Positions 47,365 to 57,146 of a DNA stretch of 64,000 nt are shown one piece after another; positions within the stretch are counted from its first letter, which is position 1, and every line of letters starts with the position of its first letter. Both the position numbers and the translations under genes were made by a program. The notes beneath the pieces were generated by a model, which was not told where the DNA came from, searched no databases, and saw nothing but the letters and a program-made list of their open reading frames with translations. This DNA is from Arcobacter sp. (GTDB taxonomy: Bacteria > Campylobacterota > Campylobacteria > Campylobacterales > Sulfurimonadaceae), in assembly GCA_024637195.1 (NCBI GenBank), contig JAGXFN010000008.1, positions 98,557-162,556 of the forward strand. The letters run 5' to 3'.

Positions 47365-47370
47365 ATTATA
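47365..47370 (-). promoter_or_regulatory. Promoter of the mutS-HNH gene
   Basis: TGGTATAAT, an extended -10 on the minus strand (hexamer 47370-47365), 27 bases before the start codon. Confidence 0.58.
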
Positions 47371-47401
47371 CCATCTGCTTTAAAAAGCTACTTTAAGAGC
47401 G

Positions 47402-47479
47402 CCTCTAAAAAACAGTTCTTATTCTCAGCGGCACAAAAGATCTTCCGCTTCTTTGTACCTCCCGTAGGGTTTTTAGAGG
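47402..47479. other. Unexplained folded element between mutS-HNH and the PAS gene
   Basis: CCTCTAAAAA (47402-47411) pairs perfectly with TTTTTAGAGG (47470-47479), closing a 58-base interior that holds a 5-base hairpin AGCGG/CCGCT (47427-47449) and a CCC-GTA-GGG mini-hairpin (47461-47469). ACCTC near 47457-47461 could pair instead with GAGGT at 47476-47480, giving two exclusive folds. It may be a structured RNA, a terminator or a DNA-level element; the strand is unknown. Confidence 0.45.
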
Positions 47480-47526
47480 TAACCTTGAGTCAAACTTATT
47501 TATTTTTTTATATATATTCGTTAAAC

Positions 47527-47543
47527 TATGTAAAATTTACATA
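47527..47543. promoter_or_regulatory. Palindromic operator-like site before the PAS gene
   Basis: TATGTAAA-A-TTTACATA is a perfect 17-base palindrome, 23 bases before the PAS gene start. It would overlap the promoter or the start of the leader. Confidence 0.42.
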
Positions 47544-47565
47544 TATTCCACCCAAGGAGAGCGCG

Positions 47566-47976
47566 ATGAAGCGACCCGTTCCTATCGATCAAGAAGTCAT
47601 GTTTGACGGAAGAAGTCTGATATCTGAGACCGACACAAAGGGCATTATCACTTATGTCAACAGAAAGTTTGTAGAGATGACGGGCTACACCAAAGAAGAG
47701 GCTATCGGACAGCCGCACAATATGCTTCGCCATCCGGATATGCCTAAAGATGCCTTCGCTCAAATGTGGAAAACAATTCAAAGCGGAACGATCTGGGAAG
47801 GGTATGTTAAAAATCTGCGCAAAGACGGAAAATACTACTGGGTCATTGTAAATATCGTGCCGAAACTGGATGAAAACGGCGAGATAAACGGCTATATCGC
47901 CTCTCGCAAGGTCCCCAACAGAGACCTTCTGCGATCCACAAAACAAGCCTACACAGAGATGCTCTCGCACGAATAG
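47566..47976 (+). CDS. Stand-alone PAS-domain protein (Aer/CetB-like)
   Basis: 136 residues from the ATG at 47566, which has AAGGAGA upstream; the open frame from 47485 is not conserved. It is one PAS domain with the signature of redox-sensing Aer-type PAS domains (ITYVNRKFVEMTGYTKEEAI, then PHNMLRHPDMP and WEGYVKNLRKDG). CetB of C. jejuni energy taxis is built this way, but no CetA-like chemoreceptor lies beside it. FAD or haem binding is inferred only. Confidence 0.87.
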   Translation: MKRPVPIDQEVMFDGRSLISETDTKGIITYVNRKFVEMTGYTKEEAIGQPHNMLRHPDMPKDAFAQMWKTIQSGTIWEGYVKNLRKDGKYYWVIVNIVPKLDENGEINGYIASRKVPNRDLLRSTKQAYTEMLSHE

Positions 47977-47995
47977 CGTTCCGGTCCTATTAGGC

Positions 47996-49174
47996 TCAGC
48001 GGATCACATGTCCCACAAATTTACTCATATTGTCTAAGATCTTTCCGCCGCGTCTGTAGCCAAGTCCGCAGGCCTCATAGGCGAAGAAGACACCTGCTTG
48101 GTAGTAGTTGCCCTGTGCGTCTTGAGGAAAGTCGACCGCTTCTTGATAGACGGACTTGTAGTGTCCGTATTCTCCCTCATTTTGCGCCGCTATAGAGCCG
48201 TCTGCATTGACAAACTTCGTGTTTGCCCCCTCCCGTCCGAAGACTTTCTTTTCGACGTAGGCCATATCTTTCAAAGGCGAATACGCGGTCTGCAACAGAT
48301 AGGGCGAATCCGGAAAAAGATCGCAGAGTATCTTCATCATCGCCTTACTCTGAAACAGAAGCGTATAGGCTGGATTGAGAACGATGGCGGCCTGCTTTTC
48401 AATGATCGTGTTAAGCTCAAGCGCCAGTCCTCCCTCTTCTATAGAAATATCTTCCCATGGAAAGAGTTTAAACCAGTACTCATACTCCTGATTTTCTTTA
48501 TCACAGATGCTCTCTTCATCAAACTGCACCTCCTGCAAGAATGAAAATCCTGTAATAAAGCCCGCATCGTCGGCCATTCGCTGAAGCAATTTGGTCGTGA
48601 CTTCTTCCTCGTCATTGCCTTCAACACAGGAGAAGAGAATACGCCACCCCTGATAAAGCTCTTCAAACCTGTCCGTCTCTTCAAAGAGGGTGATGAGGCG
48701 TTTGAAGTTTTCACTTATCGACTCGTAGACCGTATTGAACTGCTTCTCTTCATCCATTGCGTTGGCTTTGAGTATGGCCCACTGTACCACTGCCGTCTCA
48801 AAAAGGCCTGTAGGGGTATCCGCGTTGAACTCTATCAGCTTGATCGGCTTGCCGTCGATCCCTCCGGCGAGGTCAAAGCGCCCGTAAAGGTGCCAATGCA
48901 CATCGTTTTCCCAGCTTTTTTTGATCAGTTCTATGAGGTTAAAAGGGATGCCAAGCTCAAAGAAGAGATCGTTTTCGATGACATGCTCGGCTGCCTGCGT
49001 ATACATATCATACAGAGTGTTTGCTGCGCTATAGTAGGCTTCTGCCTCTGCCGGAGTGATCCCAACCAGCTCGTCGGCTACGTATTTACTCCCGTCTGCG
49101 TCGGTATGCCAGCTGAAACCGATCTGCTCCAAGGTAGCGCTGTCGATCGGATTGACCTTGAGGGTTGAGATCAT
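47996..49174 (-). CDS. Glutathionylspermidine synthase-like ATP-grasp protein
   Basis: 392 residues of the GSP_synth family (E. coli YgiC/YjfC and C. jejuni Cj0372). Typical segments are GRFDLAGGIDGKPIKLIEFN, ADTPTGLFE and the C-terminal FVGHVIR. It has the synthetase domain only, without the amidase half of E. coli Gss, so real glutathionylspermidine synthesis is uncertain. It overlaps the stop of the lipoprotein gene. This pair is conserved as Cj0371-Cj0372. Confidence 0.9.
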   Translation of the reverse strand: MISTLKVNPIDSATLEQIGFSWHTDADGSKYVADELVGITPAEAEAYYSAANTLYDMYTQAAEHVIENDLFFELGIPFNLIELIKKSWENDVHWHLYGRFDLAGGIDGKPIKLIEFNADTPTGLFETAVVQWAILKANAMDEEKQFNTVYESISENFKRLITLFEETDRFEELYQGWRILFSCVEGNDEEEVTTKLLQRMADDAGFITGFSFLQEVQFDEESICDKENQEYEYWFKLFPWEDISIEEGGLALELNTIIEKQAAIVLNPAYTLLFQSKAMMKILCDLFPDSPYLLQTAYSPLKDMAYVEKKVFGREGANTKFVNADGSIAAQNEGEYGHYKSVYQEAVDFPQDAQGNYYQAGVFFAYEACGLGYRRGGKILDNMSKFVGHVIR

Positions 49175-49740
49175 CCTGCGTAACTTGAGGTCGTTCCCGA
49201 AGAGCCCGATCTTTGAGAGTTCCCGAAGAAACTCTTTTTAGAGCTTCCTGCCGCGCTTGCTTTTCTCTGGGCATGATAGGCAGACTTGTTCACGCGGTTT
49301 GCATTTTGAGAAAAGTTTTTGTTTCCCATCAGTTGATTGGCGATCATATTTCCAAGAAGAGAGCCTGCAGCGACTGCTAAAATAGTTCCTCCCAGACCCA
49401 TTCCTTCGCCTCCATGGCTTTGTGTAGCTTCTGAAGTGCCCTGCTGCACATTCTTATACTCTTGCTGCGCCAAAACACGCATCTCTTCTTCGCTCATCAG
49501 TCGTTCTTTCATCAGACCGTTTTCATCACGCTCGCGAACAATCGCACGCGAAGGGCCATCTGTCGGCACTTCTTCTATCACACTGTATTTTCCGTTCACG
49601 CCCTGTTCAATGATCAAAAAACGGTTTTTCGGCTCCTGCTGCTGTTGCGTACATCCGCTGAGTGCATTCATCACGACAAGACTCATGCTTCCTAATGCGA
49701 TGGCAGAGGCTATTGTTTGAAACTTACTACGATTGGGCAT
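49171..49740 (-). CDS. UPF0323-family lipoprotein
   Basis: 189 residues. A lipoprotein signal with lipobox ALSGC is followed by a domain with FLIIEQGVNGKYSVIEEVP, a glycine-rich hydrophobic segment (GLGGTILAVAAGSLLGNMI) and a Ser/Gly-rich tail. UPF0323 occurs in Campylobacter and Helicobacter next to the glutathionylspermidine-synthase-like gene, as here. Function unknown. Confidence 0.88.
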   Translation of the reverse strand: MPNRSKFQTIASAIALGSMSLVVMNALSGCTQQQQEPKNRFLIIEQGVNGKYSVIEEVPTDGPSRAIVRERDENGLMKERLMSEEEMRVLAQQEYKNVQQGTSEATQSHGGEGMGLGGTILAVAAGSLLGNMIANQLMGNKNFSQNANRVNKSAYHAQRKASAAGSSKKSFFGNSQRSGSSGTTSSYAG

Positions 49741-49769
49741 GTCTTACCTCACTTTTATATTCGTTGATT

Positions 49770-50216
49770 TTATTCATTAATACTGTCCTTTTGAATTATA
49801 ATTATCTTTTGAAGCTCATCATCTTTGAACCAAATCTTATTGCGTCCCTCATACACAAGTGTACCTATAAAGGTCTGTTTGCCCGAAGTGATGATCTGGT
49901 TTTCTTTGGAAAAAAGCATTTCACCAACACTCTTTCCTATAGAGGGTATCTGCGTCAGGTTCACCAAAACCAAGGCCGCAAAAAATACAAGCACTGTGAT
50001 CTTGTTATTTTTAAAAAAGATGAAGAGATACCCCAGCAAGGATGCCAGTATGAAAAAGACAAAAAAGTTTTGGTGATCGGCAAAGAGCACATTGTAATAG
50101 ATGTCGATATCCTGGGCTTTTATATAGTTCAAAAAGAGTCCGAGAATGAAAAAAAAGTCTAAGAAGAAGGTAAAAAACACTCCGGTAACAAATGCTGTGA
50201 TTATTTTAGTTATCAT
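49770..50216 (-). CDS. Membrane protein of unknown function
   Basis: 148 residues with three to four hydrophobic segments (about 5-30, 50-67 and 73-92) and a soluble C-terminal part (95-148) rich in Lys and Ile. The family is not recognised. It touches the yrdC-like gene (adjacent ends share one base). Confidence 0.72.
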   Translation of the reverse strand: MITKIITAFVTGVFFTFFLDFFFILGLFLNYIKAQDIDIYYNVLFADHQNFFVFFILASLLGYLFIFFKNNKITVLVFFAALVLVNLTQIPSIGKSVGEMLFSKENQIITSGKQTFIGTLVYEGRNKIWFKDDELQKIIIIQKDSINE

Positions 50217-50653
50217 TATCGCATCCTTTTTTTTGCTGAACGTCCAAGACGGTAAATGCGAGATGCTTCGCCCTCGTATAGCCCTTCTGCCGCTTCGACT
50301 ATTATATCACTTTTTGCAAAGGCAAAAGCTTCGTTGTAGGCCAAGGCTTTTTCGTTGGCCGAGGTCGAGTAAAACCACGCGAAAGGCCGGATGAACTTGG
50401 CATGGCGTGCGTCTTTCACAACGCGTACCGCCCTGCCGTTTGCATAGGCAAAACTCGTCTTTTTTGAACGTCTGACCTGACGCTTATGTATCTTAGGAAC
50501 GCGGCAAAGGGTTTTTAGGGTTTTAAACGAGGCAGTGACGAGAACAAATGGTTTATTTGCAGCGCGCTCTTTGACCTGGGCCAAATGAGCGGCATTTTGA
50601 GAAAGAAAACCGACAGTAGTATCGGTCTGAACCAGCCAGAGCTTATTCTGCAA
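50216..50653 (-). CDS. Short Sua5/YrdC-family protein
   Basis: 145 residues from a TTG at 50653 that overlaps the carB stop; an ATG at 50680 inside carB is the alternative. The start of the fold is recognisable ([15 protein letters not shown], then [11 protein letters not shown]), with a late [15 protein letters not shown] motif that corresponds to the SANxSG region. YrdC/Sua5 makes threonylcarbamoyl-AMP for tRNA t6A. It is shorter than E. coli TsaC (190 residues) and very basic ([20 protein letters not shown]), so it may be a divergent paralogue rather than the essential enzyme. Confidence 0.75.
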   Translation of the reverse strand: MQNKLWLVQTDTTVGFLSQNAAHLAQVKERAANKPFVLVTASFKTLKTLCRVPKIHKRQVRRSKKTSFAYANGRAVRVVKDARHAKFIRPFAWFYSTSANEKALAYNEAFAFAKSDIIVEAAEGLYEGEASRIYRLGRSAKKRMR

Positions 50654-53600
50654 GGTAGTCTTGTAAGGCAACCGGTTCATTCCAGTTCTCATTTTTCATC
50701 TGTGCAAGTGCATCTATTACTGCACGCGCAGCAGAGAGTGTCGTAAAGTAAGGCATGCTCATACGCAAGACGATCTGGCGGATCTTGACCGCATCATCTT
50801 TGGCAGTCTTGTTGTCGGAGGTGTTGATGGCCATAGCAATATCGCCGTTCTTCATCACATCTTCGATATTCGGACGCCCTTCTGAGATCTTTAGAACCGT
50901 TTCGCACGCAATGCCTGCGGCAGTGATGACCGCTGCTGTTCCCCGGGTTGCGATCAGCTTGATGCCATTGTCGCTTAGGCCTTTGGCGATCTCTGCTGCA
51001 TGTTTTTTGTCCATATCGATAAAGGAGAGGAAACATTTTCCCTCTGTCGGGATATTGTTCCCTGCTGCCATCTGAGATTTCGCGAAGGAGATACCGAAGT
51101 TTTTGCTTATCCCCATGACTTCGCCCGTAGACTTCATCTCAGGACTGAGCACCAAGTCCGCTCCGTAGAGTTTGTTGAAAGGAAAAACCGCCTCTTTAAG
51201 CGCAACATGATCTTTCAGACGCGGCTTCAAAAGGCCGTTCTCCTCTATGACAATATTGTAGTTGTCATAGTAGCTCAATGCATTGCGCAAGGTATCGCCC
51301 ACCATAACACGCGTCGCGACTTTGGCCAAAGGCATGCCCGTTGCCTTGGAGACAAAAGGAACCGTGCGCGACGCGCGAGGATTGACCTCGATCAGGTAGA
51401 CCTCGTTTTGGTAGATCGCATACTGAATGTTCATCAGACCGACAACGCCCAAGTTCAGAGCGATCTTCTTTGTCTGCTGCTCTACTTCAGCCTTAAGCTC
51501 GTCGCTCAGACTTACCGAAGGAAGTGAACAGGCTGAATCCCCCGAGTGGATCCCGGCTTCTTCGATGTGCTGCATCACCGAACCGATGTAGACATCTTTT
51601 CCGTCACAGATCGCATCGACATCAAGCTCTATCGCCTGGTCAAGGAATTTATCGACAAGAACAGGGGCATCATTGCTGACCGAAACGGCTTCGTCCATAT
51701 ATTTTCGCAGCTCATTTTCGTTATAGACAATGCGCATAGCGCGCCCGCCAAGAACAAATGATGGACGTACAAGGACAGGGTAGCCCAGATCGTTTCCGAC
51801 TGCAATCGCCTGTTCTTTTGTCGTTGCAATACCGTTTTGGGGCTGCTTGAGGTTGTTCTCAGTGACAAAGGCCGAGAATTTCTCTCTGTCTTCAGCCAGG
51901 TCGATCACCTTGGCCGGTGTTCCTGCGATCTGTGCGCCGATGGCGGTGAGTGCATTGGCAAGCTTTAGCGGTGTTTGTCCGCCAAAGTGCACAATGATAC
52001 CGTTTGGCTTCTCATACTCGATGACCTCGCGTACATGTTCAAAATCGATCGGTTCAAAATAGAGCACATCCGAGGTGTCATAATCCGTTGAAACTGTCTC
52101 GGGATTGCAGTTATACATAATCGTCTCTATGCCCATCTCTTTTAGTGCAAAGGCCGCATGAACACAGCAGTAGTCAAACTCGATGCCCTGTCCGATGCGG
52201 TTTGGGCCGCCGCCAAGGATCATCACCTTGCGCTTTGACTCGTCAACACGGTTGCCTTGATCAGGAAGTTTTGAGATGTTGATGGTAGAGTAGAGATAAG
52301 GTGTCAAGGCCTCAAACTCGGCCGAACAGGTATCGACCTCATTGTATTCAAAACGGATACCCAGAGCTTTTCGCGCATCATAAACATCATTTTCGCTTTT
52401 GTCGACATTTGAGTTGATCTTGACATGCTGGGCAATCTTCTTATCAGAAAAACCATAGGTTTTAGCCAGTCTAAAACGTTTTTCATCGCTCAAAAGATTA
52501 ATCGTAATCGTCTTTTCAAAAGAGACGATCTCTTCTATCTGGTATAAAAACCACGGATCGATCTTACAAAGTTCAAAAAGCTCCTCATGGCTTAGCCCAC
52601 GTCGGAAACCTTCTGCCACATAGAGCATGCGCTCTGCATTGGGACGGCGGATCTCATGCTTGATAAAATCCATATCTCCCGCCATAGTGTCAAACCCGCT
52701 CAAGCCTGTTTCAAGCGAACAGAGTGCTTTTTGGAATGACTCTTTGAAGGTACGGCCGATTGCCATCGCTTCGCCGACAGACTTCATGCTCGTCGTCAGT
52801 GTGCTCTCTGCTTCAGGGAACTTTTCAAAGGTAAAGCGGGGAACTTTCGTCACCACATAGTCGATTACCGGCTCAAACGAGGCCGGTGTACCCGTAATAT
52901 CGTTGGTGATCTCATCGAGCGTATACCCTACGGCCAAGAGTGTTGCGACCTTTGCAATCGGATAGCCTGTCGCCTTAGAAGCCAATGCAGATGAGCGCGA
53001 AACACGCGGATTCATCTCGATAACGATCATACGCCCTGTTGCAGGATCAATCGAAAACTGTACATTAGATCCACCTGTATCAACACCGATCTCGCGCAAA
53101 ATATCAAAAGAGGCATCACGCATACGCTGATACTCTTTGTCCGTCAGCGTCAAGGCAGGGGCTACCGTGATGGAATCGCCTGTATGCACGCCCATAGGGT
53201 CGAAATTCTCGATAGAACAGACAATAATGCAGTTGTCCGCCTTGTCGCGGATGACCTCCATCTCGTACTCTTTCCAGCCCAGCAAAGATTCTTCGACCAG
53301 TATCTCCGTGATCGGACTTGCATCCAGTCCACGTTGTGCCAGTATCTTGTACTCGTCGATATTATAGGCTATTCCCGATCCGCCTCCGGCGAGTGTATAA
53401 GAAGCACGAATGATAATAGGAAAGCCTATCTGATCTGCCGCAGCTATAGCATCGTCCATGTTGTAGGCGTAACAAGAGTTTGGCAAGTCCATGCCGATTT
53501 TGATCATAGCTTCCTTGAAAGCCTGTCTGTCTTCGCCTTTTTTGATCGCTTCTGGGTTTGCGCCCAAGAACTCTATCCCCTCAAGCATCCCTCTCTCGTG

Positions 53601-53906
53601 CATCTTCATTGCCGCATTCAGAGCAGTTTGTCCGCCCATAGTCGGAAGTATCGCATCAACCTTCTCTTTTTTGATGATCTCTGCGATGATTTCCGGAGTG
53701 ATCGGCTCAACATAAGTCCGATCTGCAAACTCCGGGTCAGTCATAATTGTTGCAGGATTAGAGTTGATCAAGATAACACGATATCCAAGCTCTTTAAGCG
53801 TCTTGACCGCTTGTGTTCCTGAGTAGTCAAACTCACAGGCTTGTCCAATAACTATCGGTCCTGAACCAATCAGTAAAATGGTTTTTATATCGTCTCTTTT
53901 TGGCAT
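50643..53906 (-). CDS. carB: Carbamoyl phosphate synthase large subunit
   Basis: 1087 residues, full length. Two ATP-grasp halves ([20 protein letters not shown] and [20 protein letters not shown] mark their starts) and a C-terminal MGS-like allosteric domain. It makes carbamoyl phosphate for arginine and pyrimidines. carA is not in the window. Confidence 0.98.
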   Translation of the reverse strand: MPKRDDIKTILLIGSGPIVIGQACEFDYSGTQAVKTLKELGYRVILINSNPATIMTDPEFADRTYVEPITPEIIAEIIKKEKVDAILPTMGGQTALNAAMKMHERGMLEGIEFLGANPEAIKKGEDRQAFKEAMIKIGMDLPNSCYAYNMDDAIAAADQIGFPIIIRASYTLAGGGSGIAYNIDEYKILAQRGLDASPITEILVEESLLGWKEYEMEVIRDKADNCIIVCSIENFDPMGVHTGDSITVAPALTLTDKEYQRMRDASFDILREIGVDTGGSNVQFSIDPATGRMIVIEMNPRVSRSSALASKATGYPIAKVATLLAVGYTLDEITNDITGTPASFEPVIDYVVTKVPRFTFEKFPEAESTLTTSMKSVGEAMAIGRTFKESFQKALCSLETGLSGFDTMAGDMDFIKHEIRRPNAERMLYVAEGFRRGLSHEELFELCKIDPWFLYQIEEIVSFEKTITINLLSDEKRFRLAKTYGFSDKKIAQHVKINSNVDKSENDVYDARKALGIRFEYNEVDTCSAEFEALTPYLYSTINISKLPDQGNRVDESKRKVMILGGGPNRIGQGIEFDYCCVHAAFALKEMGIETIMYNCNPETVSTDYDTSDVLYFEPIDFEHVREVIEYEKPNGIIVHFGGQTPLKLANALTAIGAQIAGTPAKVIDLAEDREKFSAFVTENNLKQPQNGIATTKEQAIAVGNDLGYPVLVRPSFVLGGRAMRIVYNENELRKYMDEAVSVSNDAPVLVDKFLDQAIELDVDAICDGKDVYIGSVMQHIEEAGIHSGDSACSLPSVSLSDELKAEVEQQTKKIALNLGVVGLMNIQYAIYQNEVYLIEVNPRASRTVPFVSKATGMPLAKVATRVMVGDTLRNALSYYDNYNIVIEENGLLKPRLKDHVALKEAVFPFNKLYGADLVLSPEMKSTGEVMGISKNFGISFAKSQMAAGNNIPTEGKCFLSFIDMDKKHAAEIAKGLSDNGIKLIATRGTAAVITAAGIACETVLKISEGRPNIEDVMKNGDIAMAINTSDNKTAKDDAVKIRQIVLRMSMPYFTTLSAARAVIDALAQMKNENWNEPVALQDYLAE

Positions 53907-53952
53907 TGCGACCCTTTAACGTGATGAATATTTCTTGGATAAAAATTTGCAG

Positions 53953-53958
53953 ATTATA
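53953..53958 (-). promoter_or_regulatory. carB promoter
   Basis: TATAAT on the minus strand 47 bases before carB. A CCCTT/AAGGG mini-palindrome (53967-53979) overlaps the spacer region upstream of the box. Confidence 0.5.
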
Positions 53959-54070
53959 GCGCTTGAGCCCTTAAAAAGGGATGAGTTTTTAGCGCAAAAA
54001 ATGTATTTTGATGAGATTTCTTTTGAAGTCTTATTTTTATGGCAAAAAGGGTCTAAAGTAGAGAGATGGC

Positions 54071-54110
54071 AAAATAAAGAATGAAGCGCTTTTATCTAAA
54101 AGCGCTTCAT
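54071..54110 (-). terminator. Terminator containing the mreC stop codon
   Basis: A perfect 13-base stem, ATGAAGCGCTTTT (54081-54093) and AAAAGCGCTTCAT (54098-54110), with a 4-base loop. The mreC stop codon (54096-54098) falls in the loop and the last four codons form one arm. On the minus strand TCTTTATTTT follows. Confidence 0.72.
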
Positions 54111-54857
54111 AATCACTTGGAAATAGCCAGGCTGCGTGACATCAAAATAGGGTTTAATCCGCGCATTTTGAAATCCCTGCGACTGCGTCACTTCGATCAC
54201 GCGGCCGACTTTGAGTCCGTTAAAAAAAAGATTGTCCAAACCGCTGGTGAAGACTTCATCGCCGACAGAAATCTCTATCCAGTTGGGAATAAACTCCACG
54301 ACCATCTCTTTTGTGTTCTTTCCGTGGACGATCCCGGGTGCTCTTTTTTTGCCGATATAGACAGCATAAGAACACTTATAATCAGAGTTCAACAAGGCCA
54401 TAGGCTGTCCATGTTTAAAGGTCACAATACCGGCAGAGTAGCCTTTGCTGACCAGTCCGTAGATCTTTGAGGTGTTGTAATCTTTCATATCCAGCCAGAC
54501 GCGATTGATGTCGCCAAACTTTGCATATGAGAGTGTCTTGACCAGCTGGACCTTGGGCGAGATCGTCAGGCTAGACTGGTGCTGTTCAAACATCTGATTG
54601 AGTTCGATTGCAAACTCCTGCAAGAGTAGATTGCTGTTTTCGAGTTTTTTATTTTTTTCTTTAAGTTTTTGGATAGTAATTTGCTGGTTGAAGTGCTCAT
54701 CGATCGTGGAATTAACGTTGTCTATTGTTTCATAATAAAAACTTTTTGCCCCGTTTAGTGCTCCGACAAATGGGCCTTGTATCCAGTTTGTAAATTGTAG
54801 TACGCCTATTAAGACGGCGAAAGCAACAAATAAAAAGCCAACCAGCTCTTTATTCAT
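54096..54857 (-). CDS. mreC: Rod shape-determining protein MreC
   Basis: 253 residues: N-terminal membrane segment (about 8-25), coiled coil (45-80) and the periplasmic MreC beta domain (GLVSKGYSAGIVTFKHGQ, and NLFFNGLKVGRVIEV). It organises cell wall elongation with MreB. It overlaps mreB by 8 bases. mreD is not adjacent. Confidence 0.94.
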   Translation of the reverse strand: MNKELVGFLFVAFAVLIGVLQFTNWIQGPFVGALNGAKSFYYETIDNVNSTIDEHFNQQITIQKLKEKNKKLENSNLLLQEFAIELNQMFEQHQSSLTISPKVQLVKTLSYAKFGDINRVWLDMKDYNTSKIYGLVSKGYSAGIVTFKHGQPMALLNSDYKCSYAVYIGKKRAPGIVHGKNTKEMVVEFIPNWIEISVGDEVFTSGLDNLFFNGLKVGRVIEVTQSQGFQNARIKPYFDVTQPGYFQVIMKRF

Positions 54858-55887
54858 GCTCGAAGAGTTCCTGAAGAAGATCTATCTCTTCAAGTGCGCG
54901 TCCTGTTCCTTTTGCAACTGCTAAAAGCGGCTCGTCTGCCACGTATACAGGAATCCTAATCAGTTCAGAGAGGTACTTGTCGAGCTGACGGATCAATGCC
55001 CCGCCCCCGGTCAAGATAATCCCGTGGTTGACAATGTCACCGGCAAGATCCGGAGGCATCACTTCCAAGACATTGCGTAAAGCTTCGCCGATCTCTCGGA
55101 GAGGATCACGCATCGCTTCGCGGGCATCTTCACTGGTCAGTTCGATAGAACTGAGTAATCCTTCGACCTGGTCGCGGCCATTGACGATCATAGAGAGCTC
55201 TTTGTCCAGAGGCATCGCCGTACCGATTGTGATCTTGATCTCTTCTGCCGAACGTTCACCGATGAGCAGGTTGTATTTGCGCTTGACATAATCGATGATA
55301 GCCTGATCGATCTTGTCTCCCGCCACGCGGATCGACTTTGAAAGAACAAGTCCGCCAAGCGATACAACACCGATCTCGGTAGTTCCTCCGCCGATATCAA
55401 CAACGAGATTACCCTTAGGCTCGCGGATGTCGATACCCGCGCCGATAGCGGCTGCCATCGGCTCTTCTATCAAAAAGACCTCACGCGCGCCCGCTGAAAG
55501 TGCAGATTCGCGGACAGCTTTACGCTCGACCTGGGTCAATCCGTAAGGCACACAGATAATTATACGAGGGCTGATAAGCGATGTACGTCCGTGTGCTTTT
55601 TGAATAAATTTTCGAATCATCTTTTCCGTCATATCAAAGTCAGCGATGACCCCGTCTTTCATCGGACGAATAGCCTTAATGTTGCCCGGAGTCTTTCCGA
55701 CCATCTCTTTTGCCTCGCGTCCGACAGCCAGCACCTTTTGATGTCCATAACGATCCGTTTTCACCGCAACAACAGAAGGCTCATTGATAATGATGCCCTT
55801 TCCTTTTGCGATCACCAATGTATTTGCTGTTCCTAAGTCAATAGAAAGGTCGCTTGAAAAAAGTCCAATAAACTTGTTAAAAATCAT
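54850..55887 (-). CDS. mreB: Rod shape-determining protein MreB
   Basis: 345 residues, actin-like. Phosphate-1 motif IDLGTANTLV, phosphate-2 DIGGGTTEIGVVS and adenosine motif LTGGGALIRQLDKYL are present. It forms filaments that guide the elongasome. Confidence 0.98.
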   Translation of the reverse strand: MIFNKFIGLFSSDLSIDLGTANTLVIAKGKGIIINEPSVVAVKTDRYGHQKVLAVGREAKEMVGKTPGNIKAIRPMKDGVIADFDMTEKMIRKFIQKAHGRTSLISPRIIICVPYGLTQVERKAVRESALSAGAREVFLIEEPMAAAIGAGIDIREPKGNLVVDIGGGTTEIGVVSLGGLVLSKSIRVAGDKIDQAIIDYVKRKYNLLIGERSAEEIKITIGTAMPLDKELSMIVNGRDQVEGLLSSIELTSEDAREAMRDPLREIGEALRNVLEVMPPDLAGDIVNHGIILTGGGALIRQLDKYLSELIRIPVYVADEPLLAVAKGTGRALEEIDLLQELFEHE

Positions 55888-55904
55888 GTCTCATCCTGTA
55901 AATT

Positions 55905-57146
55905 TTATGCTGTTTTTTTCTTGTTCTTTTTGATATAGACAGGTTTTTCGCCCTCTTCTACCATCTCTTTTGTAATGATGACCTCATAACCCGCATACTC
56001 GGGAAGCTCATACATAACATCGATCATCATCTCTTCCAAGATCGAGCGAAGACCGCGTGCGCCTGTTTTACGTGCGATAGCTTTTTTTCCGATGGCGCGA
56101 AGGGCGTCTTCTTCAAAGTTAAGCTCAACATCATCAATCGCAAAGAGCTTCTTGTATTGACGTACCAACGAGTTTTTAGGCTCTGTCAAAATCTTGACCA
56201 TCGCCTCCTCTTCAATCTCGCTAAGTGTAGCAATAATTGGTAAACGCCCGATCAGTTCAGGGATAAGACCGTACTGAACAAGATCATCAGGCTCGACCAT
56301 ATCGTAGGTCGGCTCCTGCTCATTTTTGGACTTCTTCTCATGTCCGAAACCAAGAACATTTTGTCCTTGCTTGCGCTTTAAAATATCTTTCATACCGTCA
56401 AAAGCACCGCCGCAGATAAACAAGATCCCTGAGGTGTCAATAGAGATAAATTCCTGGTTAGGATGCTTTCGTCCGCCTTTTGGCGGGATGTTTACCTGTG
56501 AACCTTCGATGATCTTCAACAGTGCCTGCTGAACGCCCTCGCCCGAGACATCACGCGTAATGGAGCGGTTTTCGCTCATTCGTGCTATCTTGTCAATCTC
56601 GTCAATAAACAAGATTCCCTGCTCCGCGCGCTCGACATCGCCGTCGGCCGCCTGAAGCAGACGGGTCAAAATATTTTCGACATCTTCGCCGACGTAGCCC
56701 GCTTCTGTCAGACTCGTTGCATCTGCGATAGCCAAAGGAACATTCAAAACACGCGCTATCGTCTGCGCCATCAGTGTTTTGCCTGAACCGGTCGGTCCGA
56801 TCAGTAAAATGTTTGATTTAGCGATGTCTGTATCATCATCTTCGATCTCGTGTTGTTTAAAGATGCGTTTGTAATGGTTGTACACGGCAACAGAGAGAAG
56901 CTTACGTGCATTTTCCTGACCGATGACATACTCGCCTAAGAAAGCATTCATCTGCTTAGGTGTCATCAGTTCGACATCCATTTGAGGCTTCAGTTTGTTT
57001 TTGTCTTCACCCGAGGCATCATCTCCGAACATAATGCGGTAAGCTGAAATCACACAGTTCTTGCATATATAGACGCCGTTTCCGGCTATCAGAGGGTTCT
57101 CTTCTGTCTCGATCGCTTCACAAAAGCTGCAGTTTCTATGAATCAC
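55905..57146 (-). CDS. clpX: ATP-dependent Clp protease ATP-binding subunit ClpX
   Basis: 413 residues from the GTG at 57146, which has AAAGGA upstream and gives IHRNCSFC as the N-terminus; the ATG at 57161 is the alternative. Features are a zinc finger (two CX2C pairs within the first 35 residues), Walker [10 protein letters not shown], Walker [11 protein letters not shown] and the pore and sensor motifs. It unfolds substrates for ClpP. clpP is not in the window. The start overlaps lpxA. Confidence 0.97.
   Translation of the reverse strand: MIHRNCSFCEAIETEENPLIAGNGVYICKNCVISAYRIMFGDDASGEDKNKLKPQMDVELMTPKQMNAFLGEYVIGQENARKLLSVAVYNHYKRIFKQHEIEDDDTDIAKSNILLIGPTGSGKTLMAQTIARVLNVPLAIADATSLTEAGYVGEDVENILTRLLQAADGDVERAEQGILFIDEIDKIARMSENRSITRDVSGEGVQQALLKIIEGSQVNIPPKGGRKHPNQEFISIDTSGILFICGGAFDGMKDILKRKQGQNVLGFGHEKKSKNEQEPTYDMVEPDDLVQYGLIPELIGRLPIIATLSEIEEEAMVKILTEPKNSLVRQYKKLFAIDDVELNFEEDALRAIGKKAIARKTGARGLRSILEEMMIDVMYELPEYAGYEVIITKEMVEEGEKPVYIKKNKKKTA

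Noticed and set aside
47415..47440. TPP-riboswitch-like GCTGAGA in the element before mutS-HNH
   Set aside because: The partner motif near ACCTGAT is absent and the gene context is wrong.
53184..53822. 212-residue plus-strand ORF inside carB
   Set aside because: Shadow of carB on the opposite strand, without independent evidence.
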